Positions 33,080-41,711 of a DNA stretch of 64,000 nt are shown here, one piece after another (position 1 is the first letter of the stretch; every line of letters starts with the position of its first letter). A program made the position numbers and the translations under genes. The notes under the pieces were generated by a model. The model was not told the DNA's origin. It made no database searches and saw only the letters and a list, made by a program, of their open reading frames with translations. This DNA comes from Polynucleobacter sp. Lineage in GTDB: Bacteria > Pseudomonadota > Gammaproteobacteria > Burkholderiales > Burkholderiaceae. Where the stretch lies: the NCBI RefSeq assembly GCF_018500155.2, contig NZ_JAHBAK020000028.1:1-64000 (forward strand). The letters are read 5' to 3'.

Positions 33080-34672
33080 TTACAGAGTGGCGCGACGGAA
33101 GTCGGCTAAGAGTTGAGCGATGTAAAGATTAAAGCGAGTCGCTAATGCACCATCAATGACACGATGGTCTGCAGACAGCGATAAAGGACAGATTAAGCGT
33201 GGGACAAATTGCTTACCATCCCATACAGGCTTCATGGCCGCCTTGCTCACACCCAAAATAGCCACTTCTGGAGCATTCACAATTGGTGAGAAATAGGTTC
33301 CACCGATGCCGCCCAGTGAAGAGATGGTAAAGCTGGCTCCCTGCATTTGATCGGGCTTTAATTTACCTTCACGTGCAAGCCCTGCAAGTTCCGATGTTTC
33401 TTGCGCAATCTCAAAAATCCCTTTCTTATCGGCATTTTTAATGACTGGTACCACTAAACCGGTTGGAGTGTCAGCGGCAAAACCGATGTTGAAGTACTTC
33501 TTCAAAATCAAATCATCGCCATCTAATGAGCTATTGAACTCAGGATATTTTTTCAACGCAGCTACAGCTGCCTTCATCAAGAAGGCAAGCATCGTAATTT
33601 TGACGCCCTTCTTCTCATTTTCTTTGTTCGTCAGCACACGGAAAGCTTCAAGATCAGTGATATCAGCATCCTCGTGATACGTTACCGCCGGAATCATTAC
33701 CCAATTACGGCCTAGGTTGGCTGCTGTCAATTTTTTAATGCGATTGAGCGGTTGACGATCGATTTCACCAAACTTAGTAAAGTCAACTTTTGGCCAAGGA
33801 ATTAAATTGAGGCCGCCTAAACTACCTCCAGCAGAAGCAGCTGCAGGACTGCCTGCACCACCGCTCATCGCCGCCTTCACAAATGCTTGAACGTCTTCTT
33901 GTGTAATGCGCCCTTTTGGACCAGACCCTTTGACTTGAGCAATCGTCACACCAAGCTCTCTTGCAAACTTGCGCACAGAAGGACTTGCATGACTATATGC
34001 AACATCAACCTGCGGTGCTGGATTGCTCAATGGTGGCGGTGCTGGTGCCCTAGGTATTGGCGGTTCCACAACTTTTGCAGCTGGTGCTGGCGATGAAGCT
34101 GGAATAGCAACAGGAGTTGTAGCAGAGCCTGCACCACTTTCTAAAATAATAACTACCGATCCTTCAGAAAGATTGTCGCCAACCTTTACCTTGACCTCTT
34201 TAACAATCCCGGCATGAGTAGAGGGAACATCCATTGTGGCTTTGTCTGACTCGAGCACCACAATAGACTGCTCTTTCTCAACCTTGTCACCAGCTTTCAC
34301 AAGCACTTCAATTACTGGTACATCTTTATAGTCACCAATGTCTGGGACCTTAACTTCTATCAGAGCGCCGCCTGAATTCGTTGGCGAGGCTGGAGGCACA
34401 GCAGCTTGGGTTGGAGATGCTGGGGCCGCGGCACCCTCTTCAAGCGTAATCACTACCGAGCCCTCAGATAGGGTGTCACCCACTTTTACTTTGACATCTT
34501 TTACTACGCCCGCATGAGATGAAGGAACATCCATGGTTGCTTTGTCAGACTCCAGAACAACAATAGATTGCTCGATTTCGATGTTGTCGCCCGCCTTTAG
34601 CAATACCTCTATAACGGGAACATCCTTATAGTCGCCAATATCCGGGACTTTAATTTCAATAATTTGGCTCAT
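33080..34672 (-). CDS. aceF: Pyruvate dehydrogenase E2, dihydrolipoamide acetyltransferase with two lipoyl domains
   Basis: ORF 530 aa; two lipoyl domains each with VLESDKATMDVPS, a peripheral-subunit-binding region, C-terminal LSLSADHRVIDGA. Confidence 0.96.
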   Translation of the reverse strand: MSQIIEIKVPDIGDYKDVPVIEVLLKAGDNIEIEQSIVVLESDKATMDVPSSHAGVVKDVKVKVGDTLSEGSVVITLEEGAAAPASPTQAAVPPASPTNSGGALIEVKVPDIGDYKDVPVIEVLVKAGDKVEKEQSIVVLESDKATMDVPSTHAGIVKEVKVKVGDNLSEGSVVIILESGAGSATTPVAIPASSPAPAAKVVEPPIPRAPAPPPLSNPAPQVDVAYSHASPSVRKFARELGVTIAQVKGSGPKGRITQEDVQAFVKAAMSGGAGSPAAASAGGSLGGLNLIPWPKVDFTKFGEIDRQPLNRIKKLTAANLGRNWVMIPAVTYHEDADITDLEAFRVLTNKENEKKGVKITMLAFLMKAAVAALKKYPEFNSSLDGDDLILKKYFNIGFAADTPTGLVVPVIKNADKKGIFEIAQETSELAGLAREGKLKPDQMQGASFTISSLGGIGGTYFSPIVNAPEVAILGVSKAAMKPVWDGKQFVPRLICPLSLSADHRVIDGALATRFNLYIAQLLADFRRATL

Positions 34673-34686
34673 GAATTGATCTCGCG

Positions 34687-37383
34687 TTAAACGGTCATTG
34701 GATTAGGTTTAGAAATATCGATGCCGTATTTCTGAATAGCATCGGCGAGTTTTTGGCGATCTAACTGACCCGCATCAACTAATGAACGCAAAGCGGTCAC
34801 CACAACCCAACGACGATCCACTTCAAAGAAGTCTCGCAATTTTTCCCGGGTATCCGATCTTCCAAAGCCATCCGTTCCTAATACCTCGTAACGACGACCC
34901 ATATGCTGAAGTGCAGGACGAATTTGCTCTGCAAATAAACGCACATAATCCGTAGCTGCAACTATAGGACCGGCAGTATCTTTTAAGCACTGCTCTACAT
35001 GTGAAAGTTTTGGTGCAGCTGTTGGGTTTAATAAATTTGCCCGGTGAACTGCATTCCAATCACGACCAAGCTCAGTAAAACTTGGGCATCCCCACAAATC
35101 AGAGGCAACACCCCAGTCTTTATGCAGCATCTCTGCTGCTTCAATCACCTCTCGGAAGATGGTGCCTGAACCTAAAAGTTGTACGCGCAACTTAGCATTG
35201 TTATCGCCCACAGACTTTAATTTATACATCCCCTTAATGATGTCTTGTTCTGCACCTTTTGGCATTGCTGGATGCGCGTAGTTTTCATTCATTAATGTGA
35301 CGTAGTAATACACGTCTTCTTGTACCTCTAACATGCGACGCATGCCATCCTGAATGACTACTGCTAATTCGAAGGCAAAAGTGGGGTCATAACTAATGCA
35401 ATTGGGTACGGCAGCACTCCACAAGTGACTATGACCGTCCTCATGCTGCAACCCTTCTCCATTGAGTGTTGTTCTTCCTGCAGTTCCGCCAAGCAGGAAG
35501 CCGCGGCTTCGCATATCGCCTGCTGCCCATGCAAGATCCCCAATGCGTTGGAAACCAAACATGGAATAGAAAATATAGAACGGTAACATCGGCACACCAT
35601 GGGTGGAGTACGAAGTAGCAGCCGCTATCCAATCGCACATCCCGCCTGCCTCATTAATACCCTCTTGCAGAATTTGGCCAGTTTTATCTTCTTTGTAGAA
35701 CATCAACTGATCATGATCTTCAGGCGTATACAGTTGGCCTAATTGATTCCAAATACCTAATTGTCGGAACATGCCTTCCATACCAAAGGTGCGAGACTCA
35801 TCGGGCACGATCGGAACGACCCGCTTGCCGATGGTTTTATCGCGCACAATGGTGTTCAGCATGCGAACAAATGCCATCGTTGTGGAGATCTCACGCCCTT
35901 CGGTTGTTGCCTCAAGCAATGGTGCAAATGCATCCAAGGAGGGCACAGGCAAGCTCTCTGCTTTAGTGCGACGTTGCGGTAAGTAACCACCCAATTCTTG
36001 ACGTCGCGCTTTCATATACTCAAGCTCTGGACTGCCCTCCGCAAATTTCACCAATGGCATCTCTGCTAACTGCTCGTCTTTTACTGGAATCTCAAAGCGA
36101 TCTCTAAAGCGACGAACATCATCGTCGTTCATTTTCTTGGCTTGGTGCGCAATATTCATTGCTTCACCAGAGCCACCCATACCGTAGCCCTTAATAGTGT
36201 GAGCCAATATCACTGTCGGCTGATCTTTATGGTTTACAGCCGCATGAAATGCTGCATACACCTTGTGAGGATCATGACCGCCACGATTTAATTGCCAAAT
36301 CTCATCATCGCTCCAATCCGCCACCAACGCTTTGAGCTCAGGAGTATTGAAGACGGTTTCACGCACATAAGCGCCATTCTTGGCCTTCATGGTTTGGTAT
36401 TGACCATCCACAATCTCACCAAGGCGTTGCATCAAGATGCCCTTTTTATCACGAGCAAATAAAGCGTCCCAATGGCCACCCCAAACCACCTTGATGACAT
36501 TCCAGCCAGAACCACGGAACTCACTTTCTAGCTCTTGAATAATTTTGCCGTTACCCCTTACTGGTCCGTCAAGGCGTTGCAAATTGCAATTAATAACAAA
36601 AATCAGGTTGTCTAATTTTTCGCGACCAGCCATTCCAATTGCACCAAGAGATTCTGGCTCATCGGTTTCTCCATCACCCAAAAACGCCCAAACCTTACGG
36701 CCTTGTTCCTGAATGAAGCCACGATCTCTTAAGTACTTCATAAAGCGCGCTTGATAAATGGCCATGATTGGACCAAGACCCATCGATACTGTTGGGAACT
36801 GCCAGAAATCTGGCATTAGCCATGGGTGTGGATAGCTTGAAATGCCCTTGCCACCAACCTCTTGGCGGAAATTATTAAGCTGATCATCAGTCAAGCGACC
36901 CAACATATATGCGCGTGCATAAACACCAGGCGCAGAATGTCCCTGAACAAAGATAAGATCACCACCATGCTCTGCCGAAGGAGCATGCCAAAAATGGTTG
37001 TAACCTACATCGTACAAAGTGGCAGCAGATTGAAATGAAGAAATATGGCCGCCCACATTGGTATCTTTATTGGCTCGCAATACCATTGCCATTGCATTCC
37101 AACGAGTGTACGAACGAATGCGATGTTCAATATTTTGATCGCCAGGTAAACGAGCCTGATTTTCTACAGGTATCGTATTGATGTACGGCGTCTCCGCATG
37201 AAATGGTTGCACTACGCCATTGACTCGCGCATGAGAAATCTGCTGATCAATTAAGTAGGCAGCGCGCTGAGGTCCTTCGTTATGAATGACGCCATCTAAG
37301 GCTTGCAACCACTCTTGTGTTTCAACAGGATCGGCATCCTGTTGATTCTGTTTACCTAGAAATTGTTCTGGAACCGCTGCCAT
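34687..37383 (-). CDS. aceE: Pyruvate dehydrogenase E1 component (homodimeric)
   Basis: ORF 898 aa; GDGETDEPESLGAIGMAGREKLDNLIFVINCNLQRLDGPVRGNGKIIQELE. Confidence 0.97.
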   Translation of the reverse strand: MAAVPEQFLGKQNQQDADPVETQEWLQALDGVIHNEGPQRAAYLIDQQISHARVNGVVQPFHAETPYINTIPVENQARLPGDQNIEHRIRSYTRWNAMAMVLRANKDTNVGGHISSFQSAATLYDVGYNHFWHAPSAEHGGDLIFVQGHSAPGVYARAYMLGRLTDDQLNNFRQEVGGKGISSYPHPWLMPDFWQFPTVSMGLGPIMAIYQARFMKYLRDRGFIQEQGRKVWAFLGDGETDEPESLGAIGMAGREKLDNLIFVINCNLQRLDGPVRGNGKIIQELESEFRGSGWNVIKVVWGGHWDALFARDKKGILMQRLGEIVDGQYQTMKAKNGAYVRETVFNTPELKALVADWSDDEIWQLNRGGHDPHKVYAAFHAAVNHKDQPTVILAHTIKGYGMGGSGEAMNIAHQAKKMNDDDVRRFRDRFEIPVKDEQLAEMPLVKFAEGSPELEYMKARRQELGGYLPQRRTKAESLPVPSLDAFAPLLEATTEGREISTTMAFVRMLNTIVRDKTIGKRVVPIVPDESRTFGMEGMFRQLGIWNQLGQLYTPEDHDQLMFYKEDKTGQILQEGINEAGGMCDWIAAATSYSTHGVPMLPFYIFYSMFGFQRIGDLAWAAGDMRSRGFLLGGTAGRTTLNGEGLQHEDGHSHLWSAAVPNCISYDPTFAFELAVVIQDGMRRMLEVQEDVYYYVTLMNENYAHPAMPKGAEQDIIKGMYKLKSVGDNNAKLRVQLLGSGTIFREVIEAAEMLHKDWGVASDLWGCPSFTELGRDWNAVHRANLLNPTAAPKLSHVEQCLKDTAGPIVAATDYVRLFAEQIRPALQHMGRRYEVLGTDGFGRSDTREKLRDFFEVDRRWVVVTALRSLVDAGQLDRQKLADAIQKYGIDISKPNPMTV

Positions 37384-37502
37384 AACTTGTCTCCAATAGT
37401 TATTTCAATTGTTGGCCTTATGCCCGTACGACATTCACTCTATAGACAACATTCTAGGAAGGTAAATCGGTGTATACAAGAAATTTTCCACATAATGGGA
37501 AT

Positions 37503-37521
37503 ATTTCTCACTATATGAAAT
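37503..37521. promoter_or_regulatory. Imperfect dyad ATTTCTCACTATATGAAAT in the aceE / sensor-kinase divergent region
   Basis: 5-bp arms ATTTC/GAAAT, 19 bp overall. Confidence 0.35.
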
Positions 37522-37602
37522 TATATTGCACTGCAAATCAAAGGATCAAGAAGTTAAAAAGGGATTAGATGGTTATCCATAAGGCAAAATCATCTTAATC
37601 GT

Positions 37603-40137
37603 ATGAAATCTTCTGTTTTAACCAATCTAGTTTTAAAGCCCTTTAACTGGCTCCGAAAAATTCGGGGGCTAAAGCTCGTATACACCCCATTACTTGCCAT
37701 CGTTCTATTCACTTTGGTGATGGGCATTATTTTGGGGACATTGCAACTACAGGACAAAGGACAACAAGAGGCTGCGCTATTTAGAGAGCTTTCCTTTGCT
37801 AAGCAGAGAATTCAACTGCGCTTTTCAAACAATACCGAATCACTCAACACGATTAATCGCGAAATCGCTGCTAGTAGCGATGATATGAAGCTTAAGCAAC
37901 TAGTGCGAGAGCAGTCCAATGATTTAGTACAAAACAACCAGGAAATAGTCAAAATTATCTGGCTTGATGCGGATAGTTCACGAGTCTGGTCCGTACCTAT
38001 AAGCAATCCAAAGTCAGACTGGATTGGGAAACATCAAAATGATCAAGCCATCAACGAAGCACTTTCTAGTGCAATTGAACTTAGTCGCGTCACTAACAGA
38101 ACTTCATTTAGTCAATTCATTTCGCTCGATTTTGCAGGATCACAGCCTGTTGCAAAAGATCGTAGAACCGTCTTTTGGCAAGTAGCGCCAAATATTGTCG
38201 GGGGTCAGGCCATCGGCTTTCTGGCTGCTTTGTATACCACCCAAGGCATCTTAGATGTCATTCCAGCGGAACTCAAAGCGCACTATCGATTCACCCTTCT
38301 CTCGGATAACGACAGAGTTCTAGCCATCTCCTCGGATCGCAACACGCCCAAACGGGCCTTTAGCAATCAGACCAGTTTAGACATTGGAGTACTAAGCCCA
38401 AATATTGTTTTACGAATTGATACTTATCCACCACCGACGGATTTAACTTTTAGAATGCTGATTGGTGTTGTATTGGGTCTCTCTGTTTTTGTGATCTGGA
38501 GCCTTTGGTCTGTTTTAAAACAGATGCAAGTTCGTCAAGAGGCTGAAGCTAATTTGCGTACTGAAACCAGCTTTCGTAACGCCATGGAAAACTCTACTCC
38601 CGTGGGCATCCGCGCCCATGATATGCAAAAACGCATTACCTATGTCAATCGCGCCTTCTGCGAAATGACTGGCTGGACCGCTAAAGAGCTGATTGGCTTA
38701 ACCCCACCCTTCCCCTTTTGGCCAGATTCTAAGCGTGACGAGCTGGTGGAAAAGATGAATCGTGTCCTAAGGTCTGAAATTGATTTAAAAAACGGTATTG
38801 AGGGCTCTATCATGCGACGCGATGGCACCATGATTCAGACGCGAACGTTTATCGCCCCTTTGATTAATGAAAAAGGCAAGCAAACAGGTTGGGTTACCTC
38901 TTTGATTGATATTTCTGAGCCTAAAAAGATTCGAGAAGAGTTAGCAGCCTCACAAGAACGCTTTATTACCGTTCTTGAAGGTCTTGATGCAGCTGTTTCA
39001 GTAGTGGATCTTGAAAATGACAAACTTTTATTTGCCAATCGCTTTTATCGAGAAAATTTTGGCGACGACTCAAAAGGTCACTTTATGCTGGCAGGCAATG
39101 CCGATGATCTGCAAACGCTACATGATGTGGCAGAGGACCTGCAAGATTCTCCACCTGGCATTCCAACTTCCTTTTTATATCAAGAGTCAGAATCTGAAGA
39201 AATTCAATTGAGCGATGGCAGCAATAAATGGTATGAAGTGCGCCATCGTTTTATCCCTTGGGTTGATGGACGCCTTGCCCAGCTATTGATTGCAACAGAT
39301 ATTAGCGTTCGCAAGGAGGCTGAAGAGTTGTCTCGTCAGCAAGAAGAGCGCATGCAATTTACCAGTCGTTTAACGACCATGGGTGAAATGGCTTCATCAC
39401 TTGCCCACGAATTAAATCAACCTCTATCAGCCATTTCCAACTACTGCATGGGTGTTGCAAAACGTTTAGAGGGAAATTCAGATCCCGCCGTTACAAAAGA
39501 GATCTTGCCAGCGCTTGAGAAAGCTTCTGAACAGGCGCATCGTGCTGGCACCATCATTCAACGCATTCGGGGCTTTGTCAAACGTAGCGAACCGCAACGC
39601 AAATCCACGACGATTGCGGAAATCATTAATGATGCGGTTGGGCTCGTGGAAATCGAAGCGCACCGGCATCGCCTCGCCATCACAAGCAATATTGCCGATA
39701 ACCTACCCACTGTAGATATTGATCCCGTCCTCATTCTGCAAGTATTGGTCAATCTTTTAAAAAATGGGCTCGATAGCACGCGGGAAGCTTACCCTCTTTC
39801 CTCTCGCTGGTCCGCCCCTCCAGTAGCCATTAGCGCCGATCTGGACACCAGTATTTTTCCTGCAATGTTAAGAATTCAGGTCAGTGATGGGGGTGCTGGC
39901 ATCCCCGAATCCGTCTCAGAACGCATGTTTGAGCCCTTTTTTAGCACTAAATCCGATGGTATGGGTATGGGGCTCAATATTTGCCGGTCTATTATCGAAT
40001 CCCACCACGGCAGGCTTTGGGCAGTCAATCGCATGGATCAAGAACAGACGAAGCTGTCTGGCTGCACCTTTACAATACTCCTACCCCTAGTTTCCCCTGA
40101 AGCCACAGAAGCCATGGGGGCGAAGGAAAATATTTAA
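37603..40137 (+). CDS. Membrane-bound PAS-domain sensor histidine kinase (FixL/DctS-like organisation)
   Basis: ORF 844 aa; N-terminal TM and extracytoplasmic region, second TM, two PAS-like domains, LAHELNQPLSAISNYC H-box, FFSTKSDGMGMGLNIC ATPase motif. Confidence 0.9.
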   Translation: MKSSVLTNLVLKPFNWLRKIRGLKLVYTPLLAIVLFTLVMGIILGTLQLQDKGQQEAALFRELSFAKQRIQLRFSNNTESLNTINREIAASSDDMKLKQLVREQSNDLVQNNQEIVKIIWLDADSSRVWSVPISNPKSDWIGKHQNDQAINEALSSAIELSRVTNRTSFSQFISLDFAGSQPVAKDRRTVFWQVAPNIVGGQAIGFLAALYTTQGILDVIPAELKAHYRFTLLSDNDRVLAISSDRNTPKRAFSNQTSLDIGVLSPNIVLRIDTYPPPTDLTFRMLIGVVLGLSVFVIWSLWSVLKQMQVRQEAEANLRTETSFRNAMENSTPVGIRAHDMQKRITYVNRAFCEMTGWTAKELIGLTPPFPFWPDSKRDELVEKMNRVLRSEIDLKNGIEGSIMRRDGTMIQTRTFIAPLINEKGKQTGWVTSLIDISEPKKIREELAASQERFITVLEGLDAAVSVVDLENDKLLFANRFYRENFGDDSKGHFMLAGNADDLQTLHDVAEDLQDSPPGIPTSFLYQESESEEIQLSDGSNKWYEVRHRFIPWVDGRLAQLLIATDISVRKEAEELSRQQEERMQFTSRLTTMGEMASSLAHELNQPLSAISNYCMGVAKRLEGNSDPAVTKEILPALEKASEQAHRAGTIIQRIRGFVKRSEPQRKSTTIAEIINDAVGLVEIEAHRHRLAITSNIADNLPTVDIDPVLILQVLVNLLKNGLDSTREAYPLSSRWSAPPVAISADLDTSIFPAMLRIQVSDGGAGIPESVSERMFEPFFSTKSDGMGMGLNICRSIIESHHGRLWAVNRMDQEQTKLSGCTFTILLPLVSPEATEAMGAKENI

Positions 40138-40172
40138 TTGCTTCATTATTTGAAATATCTTGCGAGATCTAA

Positions 40173-40820
40173 ATGAATTTAAGCGTGAATACCAAACCGA
40201 ACCAGGCTGAAGTGGTTTATGTAGTAGATGACGATGAAGCGGTTCGCGATTCCCTAACGTGGTTGCTCGAGAGCAATGGATATGTTGTTCGCTGTCATGC
40301 GAGCGCAGAACGATTTTTACAATCACTACAAAGCACCGATAAATCCACTATCTCGTGCGCCATCTTGGATGTCCGCATGCCAGGAATGTCTGGCCTAGAA
40401 TTGCAAGAGCGTTTAATTAGTGAAAATTTACCGATGCCTGTTGCCTTTATTACAGGTCACGGTGACGTCTCAATGGCAGTTTCTACTATGAAGCGTGGCG
40501 CAGTAGACTTCATCGAAAAACCATTTAAAGAAAATGACTTGTGTGGTTTGGTAGATCGCATGCTTGCTAAAGCACGTGTAGATTACTCACAAGCAAGTCA
40601 ACGTAAGATTACCCAAAGCCTCTTAAGCAAACTTACTGGCCGAGAGCGTCAAGTACTGGAGCGAATTGTTGCAGGTCGCCTTAACAAGCAAATTGCGGAT
40701 GATCTAGGCATTTCCATTAAGACTGTTGAAGCGCACCGCGCCAATATTATGGAAAAGTTGAACGTCAATACCGTCGCAGACCTTCTGCGCCTCGCCCTAT
40801 CCGACCCTCAACCAAACTAA
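40173..40820 (+). CDS. FixJ-type response regulator (receiver + LuxR HTH)
   Basis: ORF 215 aa; YVVDDDEAVRDSLTWLLES, LDVRMPGMSGLEL, LTGRERQVLERIVAGRLNKQIADDLGISIKTVEAHRANIMEKL. Confidence 0.93.
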   Translation: MNLSVNTKPNQAEVVYVVDDDEAVRDSLTWLLESNGYVVRCHASAERFLQSLQSTDKSTISCAILDVRMPGMSGLELQERLISENLPMPVAFITGHGDVSMAVSTMKRGAVDFIEKPFKENDLCGLVDRMLAKARVDYSQASQRKITQSLLSKLTGRERQVLERIVAGRLNKQIADDLGISIKTVEAHRANIMEKLNVNTVADLLRLALSDPQPN

Positions 40821-40838
40821 TAGGATTATTAGTTACTG

Positions 40839-41693
40839 ATGCCTGCTCAACTTCTTGACGGAAACGCCCTCTCTAAAAAGCTTCGCACAGAAATTGCTGC
40901 TCGAGGAGCAATTGTTACCGCTAAAGGAGTCCGCCCCGGACTGGCCGTCATCGTCGTAGGCGACAACCCTGCTAGTCAGGTCTATGTTCGCAATAAGGTA
41001 AAGGCTTGCGAGGATGTTGGCTTTCATTCAGTACTAGAGCGTTATTCGGCAGAGCTTGGTGAAGAAGAGCTACTCGCCCGTATAGCCACTCTCAATGCTG
41101 ATCCGGCTATTCATGGCATCCTTGTCCAACTTCCTCTTCCCGAGCATATTGCGTCTGAAAGAGTGTTAGAAGCTATTGCTCCAGAAAAAGATGTGGATGG
41201 CTTTCATGTTGCTAATGCTGGCGCTCTGATGGTTGGTCAACCTGAATTTAAACCCTGCACACCCTATGGCTGCATGAAGATACTAGAGAGTATTGACTAC
41301 CCCATTCGCGGCGCTCGCGCTGTCGTTGTTGGCGCCTCTAACATTGTAGGTAAGCCCATGGCAATGCTGTTACTTCAAGCGGGCGCCACCGTGACTATAT
41401 GCAATAGCAAAACTCGAGATTTAGCTCACCATACAAAAGATGCCGATATTTTGGTGGTTGCCACCGGTAAACCAAAAATGATCGCAGGAGACATGGTGAA
41501 AAATGGTGCGGTTGTCATTGATGTAGGCATCAACCGACTGCCCGATGGAAAACTCTGTGGCGACGTCGATTTTGATACAGCAAAATATGTGGCCGGCTGG
41601 ATTACACCAGTACCAGGTGGCGTTGGTCCAATGACCATCACTATGCTATTAATGAATACTTTAGAAGCCGCAGAAAAAGCAGCCAAACTCTAG
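40839..41693 (+). CDS. folD: Bifunctional methylenetetrahydrofolate dehydrogenase / cyclohydrolase
   Basis: ORF 284 aa; [39 protein letters not shown]. Confidence 0.97.
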   Translation: MPAQLLDGNALSKKLRTEIAARGAIVTAKGVRPGLAVIVVGDNPASQVYVRNKVKACEDVGFHSVLERYSAELGEEELLARIATLNADPAIHGILVQLPLPEHIASERVLEAIAPEKDVDGFHVANAGALMVGQPEFKPCTPYGCMKILESIDYPIRGARAVVVGASNIVGKPMAMLLLQAGATVTICNSKTRDLAHHTKDADILVVATGKPKMIAGDMVKNGAVVIDVGINRLPDGKLCGDVDFDTAKYVAGWITPVPGGVGPMTITMLLMNTLEAAEKAAKL

Positions 41694-41711
41694 ATCCATT
41701 AAGCTAGAGGG

